A DNA stretch of 18,416 nt from CANKHA01 sp034668825 (GCA_034668825.1 JAXDOR010000053.1:1-18416); one strand, 5' to 3'. Counted from the stretch's first letter, positions 5,866 through 13,219 are shown. Program-made: numbers and translations. The notes: generated by a model from the letters alone, not told the origin.

Positions 5866-6843
5866 ATGTTCAGAAATCTTCCCTTTCTCGCGCTTGTCCT
5901 CCTGCTGGCTGTCCCGCAGGCTTATGCCCAGACTGATCCTGCGGCGGATTATCCCAACCGGCCGATCAAGATCATCGTGAGTGTTCCTGCCGGCGGTGGA
6001 GTCGACACGGTGACGAGAATTTTTGCTGAAAGGCTGCGGCAGCGCTGGGGTCAGCCCGTCATTGTGGAAAATAAGGGCGGCGCTGCCGGCAATCTCGGCG
6101 CCGAGGCGGCATTCACCTCCGCGCCGGACGGCTACACCTTGATGGCGTCGCAGCCGTCGCCGCTCACGACCAACAAATTCCTCTACACCAAGCTCAACTT
6201 CGATCCCGATGCGCTGGTGCCGGTTGCGATCATGTCGGAAATCCCGAACGTGCTTCTGGTGCGGCCGGATTTCCCGGCGAAGACGGCTCAGGAGTTCGTG
6301 GCTTACGCCAAAGCCAATCCCGGAAAGCTGAATTATGCATCGCAAGGCACCGGTACGACATCGCATCTCACCGCCGAATTGTTCAAGGAGCGCACTGGCG
6401 TAAAAATGGTTCACGTGCCGTACAAAGGAACGGCGCCGGCGCTCAATGACCTCATGGGCAGCCAAGTCGACTTCATCTTCATGGAACTGGCTTCCGCCTA
6501 TGAACTGCACGAGGGCGGCAAGGCGAGAATTCTCGCCGTGGCGACGAAGAAACGGATCGCGGCGCTGTCGGACATTCCGACGATGGAAGAGGCCGGCGTG
6601 AAGGATTTTGAATCCGGGACATGGAACGCCATCTCGGCGCCGCCGAAGACGCCCGCGGCGATCGTGGACAAGGTCAATGCAGCGATCATGGACATCGTGC
6701 AGTCTCCGGAGGTGAAGGCGCACTTCGCCCGGGTCCACCTGGAAGCGGTTCCGGGCAACGCCGCGCAAGCCGCAGCCTTTGTGAAGCACGAAACCAAGCA
6801 GTGGGGTGAAGTGATCAAGGCGGCGGACGTCAAGCCGGAATAA
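5866..6843 (+). CDS. Bug/TctC-family tripartite tricarboxylate transporter substrate-binding protein
   Basis: This 325-residue periplasmic receptor has a signal peptide (MFRNLPFLALVLLLAVPQAYA, cleavage after about 21) followed by the Bug hallmarks: YPNRPIKIIVSVPAGGGVD near the mature N-terminus, VIVENKGGAAGNLGAEA, APDGYTL, the central GKLNYASQGTGTTSHLTAELFK and VPYKGTAPALNDLMGSQVDFIF. Bug proteins bind small carboxylates or amides and usually feed TctA/TctB permeases; the ligand cannot be told from sequence. No tctA/tctB gene is nearby, which is common because these receptors are greatly expanded and often orphaned. AAGGAGA five bases before the ATG at 5866 fixes the start against an upstream in-frame TTG at 5848. 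It ends only 9 bp from the convergent DUF465 gene. Confidence 0.93.
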   Translation: MFRNLPFLALVLLLAVPQAYAQTDPAADYPNRPIKIIVSVPAGGGVDTVTRIFAERLRQRWGQPVIVENKGGAAGNLGAEAAFTSAPDGYTLMASQPSPLTTNKFLYTKLNFDPDALVPVAIMSEIPNVLLVRPDFPAKTAQEFVAYAKANPGKLNYASQGTGTTSHLTAELFKERTGVKMVHVPYKGTAPALNDLMGSQVDFIFMELASAYELHEGGKARILAVATKKRIAALSDIPTMEEAGVKDFESGTWNAISAPPKTPAAIVDKVNAAIMDIVQSPEVKAHFARVHLEAVPGNAAQAAAFVKHETKQWGEVIKAADVKPE

Positions 6844-6852
6844 TCGTGCCGG

Positions 6853-7059
6853 TTAGGCGATGATATCCGGCGTGAGCTGGTCCTCGATGAAGGTGATGCG
6901 GTCGCGCAGATAGAGTTTGCGCTTCTTCAGCCGCTGCACTTGCAAGATGTCCGACCCTGGGGAGCCTTCGAGCGCAGCGATGGCAGCATCGAGGTCACGG
7001 TGCTCTTGATTCAGGCGCGCCAATTGCGCGCGCAACTCGCGTTCTTCCTCGTCGGTCAT
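6853..7059 (-). CDS. DUF465 (YdcH-like) small protein 1
   Basis: The product is a 68-residue, highly charged, helical protein. The family signature is the basic second helix QRLKKRKLYLRDRITFIEDQL (about 42-62, of which LKKRKLYLRDRI is the core), preceded by an acidic helix EEERELRAQLARLNQEHRDLD. DUF465/YdcH proteins are short antiparallel coiled coils of unknown function, widespread in alphaproteobacteria. The ATG at 7059 gives the usual family length; the extension to 7143 is rejected because it crosses the promoter at 7115-7143. It faces the second DUF465 gene back to back and ends 9 bp from the convergent Bug receptor gene with no room for a terminator. Confidence 0.88.
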   Translation of the reverse strand: MTDEEERELRAQLARLNQEHRDLDAAIAALEGSPGSDILQVQRLKKRKLYLRDRITFIEDQLTPDIIA

Positions 7060-7114
7060 GGTCGCGCCGCCGCCGCGGCCGGTATTGTCATCCGCTGGCC
7101 GCAAAATCCTGATA

Positions 7115-7143
7115 ATTATGGCTTTTTCGCTCCGGGGGTTCAA
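7115..7143 (-). promoter_or_regulatory. sigma-70 promoter of DUF465 gene 1
   Basis: On the minus strand, TTGAAC (7143-7138), a 17-bp spacer and CATAAT (7120-7115) form a good match. Transcription would start near 7108, about 50 nt before the ATG at 7059. Confidence 0.55.
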
Positions 7144-7208
7144 GCTGTGTCAGGCAGCAAAGCATTCATCTTTTCAGGGGTTTGCTGCGTCGCACACAAA
7201 AACACCCG

Positions 7209-7236
7209 TCGACAAGGCGTATGGCTGGAGTAAAAT
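7209..7236 (+). promoter_or_regulatory. sigma-70 promoter of DUF465 gene 2
   Basis: TCGACA (7209-7214), a 16-bp spacer and TAAAAT (7231-7236) match the consensus at five of six positions in each box. Transcription would start near 7243, about 25 nt before the ATG. Together with the minus-strand promoter at 7115-7143 it makes a true divergent promoter pair with about 65 bp between the -35 boxes. Confidence 0.5.
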
Positions 7237-7267
7237 CACTGCGTCGGGCAGACAGGAGACATCCCAT

Positions 7268-7459
7268 ATGTCCATTTCAACGAACCTTGACGAGCTGGCA
7301 CAGCGCCACCGGGCGCTGGAGGATGAAATCACCGAAGCGCTCCACCATCCGTCAAGCGACGGATTACTGATCGCCGAATTAAAGCGTCGCAAGTTGCAAG
7401 TAAAGGACGAGATCATGCGGCTGATGCAGGATACTGGCGTCAACGTCAGTCTTCACTAG
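7268..7459 (+). CDS. DUF465 (YdcH-like) small protein 2
   Basis: The product is 63 residues, again an antiparallel helical hairpin: DELAQRHRALEDEITEAL (8-25), a turn (HHPSSDG), and the basic AELKRRKLQVKDEIMRLMQD (35-54), whose LKRRKLQVKDEI corresponds to LKKRKLYLRDRI in the neighbouring paralogue. Function unknown for the family. AGGAG with a 9-nt spacer marks the ATG at 7268; the longer open frame from 7058 runs through the divergent promoter region and is not used. A strong terminator begins 36 nt past the stop codon, so the gene is monocistronic. Confidence 0.88.
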   Translation: MSISTNLDELAQRHRALEDEITEALHHPSSDGLLIAELKRRKLQVKDEIMRLMQDTGVNVSLH

Positions 7460-7494
7460 CGCTGATCTCACGGGTTGATCATTGCTGACGTGGT

Positions 7495-7532
7495 AACCGC
7501 CGGCTCGCGACCGCGAGGCGGCGGTTTGTTTT
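7495..7532 (+). terminator. rho-independent terminator after DUF465 gene 2
   Basis: AACCGCCG (7495-7502) pairs with CGGCGGTT (7519-7526), and CTCGC/GCGAG continue the stem after one G/G mismatch around a 4-nt loop. The stem runs into TTTGTTTT (7525-7532). It lies between the plus-strand DUF465 gene and the convergent trcR gene. On the minus strand there is no U-run, so it mainly serves the plus-strand gene. Confidence 0.8.
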
Positions 7533-7551
7533 GGGCTCCTGGATTGGACCG

Positions 7552-8250
7552 TCAGCTCTCGCCTTCATCGTCGCTCTTGCCGCCGATCTTTTTGAGCTTG
7601 GCGAAGACCGCATCCACGTTGAGTTCCTCCGGCTTCGCCGCTTCAGCTTCCGCTTCCTTGCGTGCCGTGGTCTCAGCCGCGGGTAGCAGCGTCGCGCCCT
7701 GATGGGCGTCGGCCTCGGCCGGCTTGTCTTTGGAAGCCCTATGCACTTCCAGATCGAGATCGATCTGCGAGCAGAGACCAAGCGTGACGGGATCGAGCGG
7801 ACTCAGATTCGGCGCGTTCCAGTGGGTGCGTTCGCGAATGGCGGTGATGGTGGACTTGGTCGTGCCTACAAGCCGCATGATGGCGGCGTCCTTCAGCTCC
7901 GGGTGATTGCGGACGAGCCAAAGGATGGCATTCGGACGGTCCTGCCGGCGAGAAACCGGGGTATAGCGCGGTCCCTTTTTGCCATGCTTGGGGTCCGGCA
8001 GATTCACCTTCGAATGAGAAAGGTGGATGCGATAACTCGGGTCGGCCTCGGCCTTGTCGATCTCTTCGCGGGTCAATTGCTGGGTCTGCATCGGGTCGAG
8101 ACCCTTGATCCCCTGCGCCGCATCGCCATCGGCGATGGCTTTCACCTCAAGCGGATGCAGTTTGCAGAAATCGGCGATCTGGTCGAAGGACAGGGCGGTG
8201 TGCTCCACCAGCCACACGGCGGTTGCCTTCGGCATCAAAGGTGCGTTCAT
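7552..8250 (-). CDS. trcR: cell-cycle transcriptional regulator TrcR (DUF1013)
   Basis: The 232-residue product matches the alphaproteobacterial DUF1013 family now called TrcR. It begins MPKATAVWLVEHTALSFDQI (6-25), an HTH-like helix set with IADFCKLHPLEVKAIADGD, then LDPMQTQQLTREEIDKAE, the basic linker PDPKHGKKGPRYTPVSRRQDRP (85-106) and a second HTH-like part (107-141, NAILWLVRNHPELKDAAIMRLVGTTKSTITAIRERTHW). The last about 60 residues are Ala/Glu-rich and probably disordered. TrcR-type proteins are DNA-binding regulators of cell-cycle genes. The ATG at 8250 is preceded by AGGGAGA. The gene is divergent from ispH, an arrangement that would place both promoters in the 205-bp gap. Confidence 0.88.
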   Translation of the reverse strand: MNAPLMPKATAVWLVEHTALSFDQIADFCKLHPLEVKAIADGDAAQGIKGLDPMQTQQLTREEIDKAEADPSYRIHLSHSKVNLPDPKHGKKGPRYTPVSRRQDRPNAILWLVRNHPELKDAAIMRLVGTTKSTITAIRERTHWNAPNLSPLDPVTLGLCSQIDLDLEVHRASKDKPAEADAHQGATLLPAAETTARKEAEAEAAKPEELNVDAVFAKLKKIGGKSDDEGES

Positions 8251-8331
8251 CACAATTCTCCCTTGCGCTCTGCCCGCCCTTTTTTGGGGACAGAGCCCGG
8301 TATCGTCATTGATGACCGGAAAGTCGCCCGG

Positions 8332-8361
8332 AATATAGGCAACTCCCCCGCCTATGCGCAA
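8332..8361 (-). promoter_or_regulatory. possible trcR promoter
   Basis: On the minus strand, TTGCGC (8361-8356), an 18-bp spacer and TATATT (8337-8332) make a plausible sigma-70-type promoter with a leader of about 75 nt. The leader contains an A-run flanked by C and G runs (CCCCAAAAAAGGG). Confidence 0.35.
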
Positions 8362-8384
8362 TGGTATTGCTAGGGTGCCGACGC

Positions 8385-8413
8385 TTGACAGCCCCGCAGG
8401 GCGCGCTCATGTC
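8385..8413 (+). promoter_or_regulatory. possible ispH operon promoter
   Basis: TTGACA (8385-8390) is a perfect -35 box; the best -10 at a 17-bp spacing, CATGTC (8408-8413), is weak. The -35 quality and its position 66 bp before the ispH ATG are the main support. Confidence 0.35.
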
Positions 8414-8455
8414 GGATGTGCCAAAAAGCCGAGCTTGCTTGATCGAGACCACTAA

Positions 8456-9442
8456 ATGACCGTTCCTGATGCGCTCGGCGACGAGGCCAAGCCCCTGCAG
8501 GTGCTGCTGTGCTCGCCGCGCGGATTCTGCGCGGGCGTCGTGCGCGCCATCGATTCCGTCGAACGCGCACTCGCGGTTTATGGACCCCCGGTCTACGTGC
8601 GTCACGAAATCGTGCACAACCGCTATGTAGTCGAGGGTCTGCGCGCCAAGGGCGCGATCTTTGTCGATGAACTCGATGAAATTCCCGATACCGACGCACC
8701 AGTGATCTTTTCCGCCCATGGCGTCCCGCGGACAGCGCTGGCAGAAGCTTCAAGTCGCAATTTTCTCACTCTCGATGCGACCTGTCCGCTGGTCACCAAG
8801 GTGCACCGCGAGGCCGAAATTCACCTGCGCCGCGGGCGCGAGGTCCTCCTCGTCGGCCATGCCGGCCACCCCGAGGTGGTCGGCACCCTGGGCCAATTGC
8901 CGCAAGGCGCGGCGACTCTGATAGAGACCCTCGCGGATGCGGAAGCGTTTAAGCCGCGCAATCCGGCCATGCTCGCCTATGTCACGCAGACCACGCTCTC
9001 CGTCGATGACACCGCCGAAATCGTCGCGGTTCTTAAGGCACGTTTCCCGGCGATCACGGGGCCGCACAAGGAAGACATCTGTTACGCCACCACCAATCGC
9101 CAGGAGGCGGTGAAGCTTGTCGCTCCTCGCGTCGATGCGATGATCGTGGTGGGCGCGCCGAACTCATCGAATTCGCTGCGGCTGAAGGAAGTCGCCGAAC
9201 GCGCCGGCTGTGCCCGCGCCGCGCTGGTGCAACGTGCCGACGATATCGATTGGGCCTTGTTCGGGAATATTTCCAGCCTCGGCATCACCGCGGGCGCTTC
9301 GGCGCCGGAGATTCTGGTCGAGGAAATCCTCGACGCTTTCGCCAAGCGCTATGTGCTGAGCGTCGAGACCGTATCGGCGGCCGAGGAAGACGTATTCTTC
9401 CCGCTGCCACGCGCGTTGCGCGAGCATCAGGCGGCGGAGTGA
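8456..9442 (+). CDS. ispH: 4-hydroxy-3-methylbut-2-enyl diphosphate reductase
   Basis: The 328-residue iron-sulfur enzyme catalyses the last step of the MEP pathway, reducing HMBPP to IPP and DMAPP. The three cluster cysteines are present: C25 in SPRGFCAGV, C110 in DATCPLV and C209 in EDICYATTNRQ. Substrate residues are also intact: H50 in VRHEIVHN, H88 in SAHGVP, H138 in GHAGHPEV, the TQTTLSVDDT loop and the SSNSLRLKEVA motif. Length is slightly above E. coli IspH because of a short N-terminal addition and a C-terminal tail (about 310-328). The ATG at 8456 has only a weak ribosome binding site. It is the first gene of an ispH-thrB-rnhA unit; thrB starts 7 bp after its stop. Confidence 0.97.
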   Translation: MTVPDALGDEAKPLQVLLCSPRGFCAGVVRAIDSVERALAVYGPPVYVRHEIVHNRYVVEGLRAKGAIFVDELDEIPDTDAPVIFSAHGVPRTALAEASSRNFLTLDATCPLVTKVHREAEIHLRRGREVLLVGHAGHPEVVGTLGQLPQGAATLIETLADAEAFKPRNPAMLAYVTQTTLSVDDTAEIVAVLKARFPAITGPHKEDICYATTNRQEAVKLVAPRVDAMIVVGAPNSSNSLRLKEVAERAGCARAALVQRADDIDWALFGNISSLGITAGASAPEILVEEILDAFAKRYVLSVETVSAAEEDVFFPLPRALREHQAAE

Positions 9443-9449
9443 CGCGCCG

Positions 9450-10415
9450 ATGGCGGTCTATACCGACGTTGCGACAGAAGATTTGGCGGCTTTTCTCGCC
9501 GGATACGACATCGGCGAGCTGAGGTCTTACAAAGGCATCGCGGAAGGCGTCGAGAACTCCAACTTCCTCGTGCATACCGCCAGCGGCAATTTCATACTGA
9601 CGCTTTACGAAAGACGCGTCGCTGAGGCTGACGTGCCGTTCTTTCTCGCGCTGATGGAGCATCTGGCGAGCCGCGGGCTTACCTGCCCGCAACCGGTCAA
9701 GAACCGCGCCGGAAAGACGCTCGGGAAGCTCGCCGGGCGGCCCGCCGCCTTGGTCACTTTCCTCGATGGATTATGGATCCGCCGCCCGAGTCCGGCGCAT
9801 TGCGCGGCGGTGGGCGAGGCACTGGCCAAGCTGCATCTCGCTGGCGGCGATTTTTCGCAGCGGCGCGCCAATACGCTCTCCGTCGCCGGTTGGCGGGCGC
9901 TCTATGAATCTGCCGCGAGCCGCGCCGATCAGGTGCAGGCCGGCCTCTGCGCCGCCGTGGCCAAGGAGTTGTCGCATCTCGAAGCGGCATGGCCGCGCGA
10001 CTTGCCGCAAGGCGTGATCCATGCCGATCTTTTTCCCGACAACGTATTCTTCCTCGGCGATAGGCTATCGGGACTGATCGATTTCTATTTCGCCTGCACC
10101 GACACGCTGGCCTATGACGTCGCCGTCTGCCTCAACGCCTGGTGCTTCGAGCCGGACCAATCCTACAACGTCACCAAGGGGCGCGGCCTGCTGCAGGCTT
10201 ACGCCAAGACGCGCGTTCTTTCGTCCGCTGAGACCAAGGCATTGCCATTGCTCTGCCGCGGCGCCGCGCTGCGCTTCCTGCTCACGCGGCTGGTGGATTG
10301 GCTCGACGTGCCTGCCGGCGCCATGGTGCGGCCGAAGGATCCGCTGGAATATGTCCGCAAGCTGCGCTTCCATCAGGCGGTTGCGAGTACCCGCGATTAT
10401 GGCTTCGGCGGGTAG
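9450..10415 (+). CDS. thrB: homoserine kinase (type II, APH-fold)
   Basis: The 321-residue product is the aminoglycoside-phosphotransferase-like form of homoserine kinase used by alphaproteobacteria, which converts homoserine and ATP to O-phosphohomoserine for threonine synthesis. The family N-terminus is AVYTDVATEDLAAFLAGYDIG, followed by the nucleotide-binding GIAEGVENSNFLV strand pair (29-41). The catalytic loop is VIHADLFPDNVFF (189-201) with D193 as base and N198 as metal ligand, and the second metal ligand is D211 in GLIDFYFA. The ribosome binding site (GCGGAG) lies inside the end of ispH, so translation is probably coupled. Its stop is 10 bp before the chosen rnhA start. No sign of decay. 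Confidence 0.95.
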   Translation: MAVYTDVATEDLAAFLAGYDIGELRSYKGIAEGVENSNFLVHTASGNFILTLYERRVAEADVPFFLALMEHLASRGLTCPQPVKNRAGKTLGKLAGRPAALVTFLDGLWIRRPSPAHCAAVGEALAKLHLAGGDFSQRRANTLSVAGWRALYESAASRADQVQAGLCAAVAKELSHLEAAWPRDLPQGVIHADLFPDNVFFLGDRLSGLIDFYFACTDTLAYDVAVCLNAWCFEPDQSYNVTKGRGLLQAYAKTRVLSSAETKALPLLCRGAALRFLLTRLVDWLDVPAGAMVRPKDPLEYVRKLRFHQAVASTRDYGFGG

Positions 10416-10425
10416 GGGAGCGGCG

Positions 10426-10896
10426 GTGAGTTCGACCCATGTAACGGTTCACACCGACGGCGCTTGTTCCGGCAATCCCGGCCCGGGAGGTTGGGGCGCG
10501 ATCCTCACCTTCGGCGATCACGAGAAGGAGCTGAAAGGCGGCGAAGCCGCCACCACCAACAACCGCATGGAATTGATGGCGGCGATCGCCGCGCTGGAGG
10601 CGCTGAAATTTGCCTGCACGGTGGAGCTTCACACCGACAGCCAGTACTTGCGCAAGGGCATCACCGAGTGGATCAACAATTGGAAGCGCAATGGCTGGCG
10701 CACGGCAGATAAAAAACCGGTGAAGAATGTCGATCTATGGCAGCGCCTCGACGCGGCGCTCAAGCGCCACGACATCCGCTGGCATTGGGTCAAGGGCCAC
10801 GCCGGCCATGCCATGAACGAGCGGGCCGATCAGCTCGCGCGCGACGCCATCGTGGCCATCAGGGCAGGGGCGGTCGGGGCGTTGAGCAAGGGGTAA
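10426..10896 (+). CDS. rnhA: ribonuclease HI
   Basis: RNase HI cleaves the RNA strand of RNA-DNA hybrids. With the GTG at 10426 as start the protein has 156 residues, normal for the family, and the catalytic set is complete: D11 in HTDGACSGNPGPGG, E49 in NNRMELMA, D71 in HTDSQYL, H125 in VKGHAGH and D135 in NERADQLA. The handle region (WINNWKRNGWRTADKKPVKN) is present, as in E. coli RNase HI. The GTG is favoured because GGGGAG lies 5 nt before it; an in-frame ATG at 10399 overlaps thrB by 17 bp and adds nine residues unlike the family. Third gene of the ispH-thrB-rnhA unit, followed by a cloverleaf-type repeat. Confidence 0.96.
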   Translation: MSSTHVTVHTDGACSGNPGPGGWGAILTFGDHEKELKGGEAATTNNRMELMAAIAALEALKFACTVELHTDSQYLRKGITEWINNWKRNGWRTADKKPVKNVDLWQRLDAALKRHDIRWHWVKGHAGHAMNERADQLARDAIVAIRAGAVGALSKG

Positions 10897-10917
10897 GAGC
10901 CGGGAGCCTGGCTAATT

Positions 10918-11007
10918 CGTCATGCCCGCACTTGTTGCGGGCATCCACGTCTTAATACTCGGGCGGCATTCAAGACGTGGATGGCCGGGACAAGCCCGGC
11001 CATGACG
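10918..11007. repeat. cloverleaf-type palindromic repeat, copy 1
   Basis: Four complementary pairs can form at once: CGTC/GACG at the ends (10918-10921 with 11004-11007); ATGCCCGCA/TGCGGGCAT (10922-10944, loop CTTGT); CCACGTCTT/AAGACGTGG (10945-10980, 18-nt loop); and ATGGCCGGG/CCCGGCCAT (10981-11003, loop ACAAG). The element lies between the convergent rnhA and peroxiredoxin genes. It shares the CCACGTCTT core and both loop sequences with the copy at 13220-13306. Confidence 0.85.
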
Positions 11008-11029
11008 TGTAAGCAACGACGGCACGCTC

Positions 11030-11509
11030 TTAAATCTGCCCCAGCAACGCCTCCCCGCTCGAGACGTCAAACTTGCCGGCCTCTTCGATGTTGATTTTCT
11101 TCACCACGCCGTCGTCGACCAGCATAGAATAGCGCCGCGAGCGCGTACCCATGCCGTTGGCCGACATATCGGCGGCCAGATCGATGGCCTTGGCAAACTC
11201 AGCGCTGCCGTCGCCCAGCATTTCCACCTTGTCGGCGCCGGACGCTTTCTTCCAGGCATCCTGCACGAAGGCGTCATTGACGGAGGTGACCGCGACGATG
11301 TCGACGCCCTTCGCCTTCAGTGCGTCCACATTCTTCACGATGGTCGGCATGTGCTGCTTATGGCAGGTGCCGGTAAAGGCGCCGGGCACGGCGAATAGCG
11401 CCACCTTCTTGCCTTTGAAAACTTCGTCGGTGGTTTTCCATCCCGGTCCTTCCGGTGTGGTCACTCTGAATTTGACGTTGGGCAGCCGCTCGCCGACTTT
11501 GATGGGCAT
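11030..11509 (-). CDS. peroxiredoxin, Prx5 type
   Basis: The 159-residue thiol peroxidase has the Prx5-family active site VPGAFTGTCHKQHMP with the peroxidatic cysteine at 49 (family form PGAFTPTC), the N-terminal IKVGERLPNVKF, the GPGWKTTDEVFKGKKVALFA strand region and the C-terminal KINIEEAGKFDVSSGEALL. It reduces hydrogen peroxide and alkyl hydroperoxides, typically with thioredoxin or glutathione-glutaredoxin as reductant. No second cysteine is present anywhere in the chain, so it should act as a 1-Cys enzyme needing an external thiol. AGAGGA upstream of the ATG at 11509 supports the start. The DsbD-N-like gene ends 57 bp upstream on the same strand, so cotranscription is likely. Confidence 0.93.
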   Translation of the reverse strand: MPIKVGERLPNVKFRVTTPEGPGWKTTDEVFKGKKVALFAVPGAFTGTCHKQHMPTIVKNVDALKAKGVDIVAVTSVNDAFVQDAWKKASGADKVEMLGDGSAEFAKAIDLAADMSANGMGTRSRRYSMLVDDGVVKKINIEEAGKFDVSSGEALLGQI

Positions 11510-11566
11510 GTATCATCCTCTCCGTATGGGTCAGTGTTCTTGCTTTAGCGTAGCGCGCCGCGCGAA

Positions 11567-12448
11567 TTAGTCGAGAGGGGTCGAGACCTCGATGGCCTCG
11601 TCGTCCGCGACCAACGTCAATTTCAGCAAAGCTCCTTGAACTTTGGCATCAGCCGGCACGCCGTCCATATCGAATGCAAAGCGTCGCCCTCCAGGCGGCG
11701 CTCCAGGCAGGGGTTCGGGTAAGGGCAGGGCCCAATCAGGCGTCGGCCCCTCGGCGAAGAGATCGACTGTCGCCGCTTGCGGCGCCACCACGTCCACAAT
11801 CACCCGTGATCGGCCATTTGCAGGCTCGCGATGCACTGAGCGAATGATCAGGCTACCGGCCGTAGCGAGAGCGCGTGGCTTCGGCACCCGCGCCTCGGCG
11901 GTGGCGAGCGAAGCGTTTTCCGGCGATGCCGTAGAGATCAGGTTCAACTCCGCCTTGCCTTCCGCCGGAACGCAGAGCTTTTCGCAGATCGCATAACTGA
12001 CCTTGAGGCGAAGCAAGACGGGCTTACCCGGCTCTTGCGGCATCACCTGCACGGGGAAAGTCACCCCGCCGTTGTAGCCGATGGAGTTGCCGCCGGCGCC
12101 ATCAGGAAAGCGCCGCGGCGCCGGCCACAGCACGGTGGCGGACTTGACGTTCTCCGATCCGGCGAAATCGAATACCGGAGGCACGCCGGAGTCGCCCGGA
12201 TAGCGCCAATAGGTCTTCCAGCCGGGCTCAAGCCGCAATTCGATCCCTGCCCGGAGCAGCGCCGCGTTGCCCGGCTGCGCTGCCGGGCCGGAAACCAGCC
12301 GTAGCGCCGAATGCAGATCGGTGTCCCAGGCCGAGGCATCGTCCGCGTGGCTCGCCCCGGCGCCAAGGAAGACGCCAAGGGCGGCGGCGATCGCAAGGGA
12401 CGCCCATCGCTGGTTGGGTCCGGCTTTCATCCGCCAGGGTGTAGGCAT
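11567..12448 (-). CDS. secreted DsbD N-terminal-like (thiol:disulfide interchange) protein
   Basis: The 293-residue product is predicted to be periplasmic: a signal peptide (NQRWASLAIAAALGVFLGAGASHA) precedes two immunoglobulin-like lobes resembling the N-terminal domain of DsbD/ScsB. Recognisable are LEPGWKTYWRYPGDSGVPP, WPAPRRFPDGAGGNSIGYNG and VSYAICEKLCVPAEGKAEL with the redox pair C155-x3-C159. In DsbD this domain takes electrons from a membrane domain and passes them to periplasmic thiol proteins; here the membrane and thioredoxin-like domains are absent, so an electron donor must be encoded elsewhere. The start is unsure: ATG at 12448 (AAGG close by), 12430 or 12496 are all in frame, and the signal peptide fits the first two. 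Divergent from the YqgE gene, upstream of peroxiredoxin. Confidence 0.85.
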   Translation of the reverse strand: MPTPWRMKAGPNQRWASLAIAAALGVFLGAGASHADDASAWDTDLHSALRLVSGPAAQPGNAALLRAGIELRLEPGWKTYWRYPGDSGVPPVFDFAGSENVKSATVLWPAPRRFPDGAGGNSIGYNGGVTFPVQVMPQEPGKPVLLRLKVSYAICEKLCVPAEGKAELNLISTASPENASLATAEARVPKPRALATAGSLIIRSVHREPANGRSRVIVDVVAPQAATVDLFAEGPTPDWALPLPEPLPGAPPGGRRFAFDMDGVPADAKVQGALLKLTLVADDEAIEVSTPLD

Positions 12449-12588
12449 AACCTTGGCTTGGTGCCATTGAAATCGTCGTGACCGAAGGGTGAACATGGCA
12501 CGGCAGGACGGCGCGCCATGATTCGCCCTTTGAACTTTCCCCGCTCTCGTTCGTTTCCAAATCGACTGTGATCGGGTAACGTTTTTTC

Positions 12589-13200
12589 ATGCGATTTCCA
12601 CGAGCCTCAACGGACAAAGTGCGCGGTTATCTCGACGGCCAGATGCTGCTCGCGATGCCGACGATGCAGGACGAGCGTTTCGCTCGCACGGTCATCTATA
12701 TGTGCGCCCATTCGCCCGAAGGCGCGATGGGGATCGTCGTCAATCAGCCGGTAACCAACATCAACTTTCCCGATCTTCTGGTGAAGCTCGACGTGATTCC
12801 CGCCGCGGAGCGCATCCAGCTTCCGCCGCAGACTGGGACCGTGAAGGTGCTCAAGGGCGGGCCGGTCGAGACCGAGCGCGGCTTCGTCCTGCACAGCAAC
12901 GACTTCTTCATGGATAATTCCACGCTTCCAATCAACGATGGCGTTTGTCTCACCTGGACGCTCGACATCCTCAAGGCCATCGCGCGGGGCGACGGCCCTG
13001 CCAGCGTGGTTCTCGCGCTTGGCTATGCCTGCTGGGGTGCCGGGCAGCTCGAAAATGAGATCCAACAGAATGGGTGGCTGCATTGCTCGGCCGACCGCGA
13101 GCTGATCTTCGGCTCCGACATCGAGCGCAAATACGACAAGGCGATGCATAAGATCGGCATTGATCCCGGCATGCTGTCGAGCGAAGCCGGACACGCTTAG
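12589..13200 (+). CDS. YqgE/AlgH family (UPF0301) protein
   Basis: The 203-residue cytoplasmic protein carries the complete UPF0301 pattern: YLDGQMLLAMPTMQDERFARTVIYMCAH, the GAMGIVVNQPV motif, a VLKGGPVETERGFVLH segment, then ALGYACWGAGQLENEIQQNGWL and a C-terminal half ending GIDPGMLSSEAGHA. The family is linked by name to AlgH of Pseudomonas but its biochemical role is unknown. The ATG at 12589 is the natural family start although its ribosome binding site is weak and preceded by a T-run (GTTTTTTC). It is divergent from the DsbD-like gene across 140 bp, and is followed 19 bp after the stop by a cloverleaf-type repeat that may act as a transcript end. Confidence 0.94.
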   Translation: MRFPRASTDKVRGYLDGQMLLAMPTMQDERFARTVIYMCAHSPEGAMGIVVNQPVTNINFPDLLVKLDVIPAAERIQLPPQTGTVKVLKGGPVETERGFVLHSNDFFMDNSTLPINDGVCLTWTLDILKAIARGDGPASVVLALGYACWGAGQLENEIQQNGWLHCSADRELIFGSDIERKYDKAMHKIGIDPGMLSSEAGHA

Positions 13201-13219
13201 CTGAACCCGCCCGTATTTT

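Noticed and set aside
5479..6789. Long open frame on the minus strand opposite the GGDEF end and Bug receptor gene
   Set aside because: It overlaps two well-supported genes on the other strand, has Arg/His-rich composition typical of antisense to GC-rich codons, and shows no known motif.
10897..11029. tRNA-like cloverleaf in the rnhA/peroxiredoxin gap
   Set aside because: The fold has no tRNA invariant bases (no TTC loop, no CCA-type acceptor layout, arms of 9 bp); it is the palindromic repeat described, not a tRNA.
12228..12617. Minus-strand open frame covering the DsbD-like/YqgE intergenic gap
   Set aside because: Runs into the DsbD-like gene in another frame and overlaps the YqgE start; no family resemblance.
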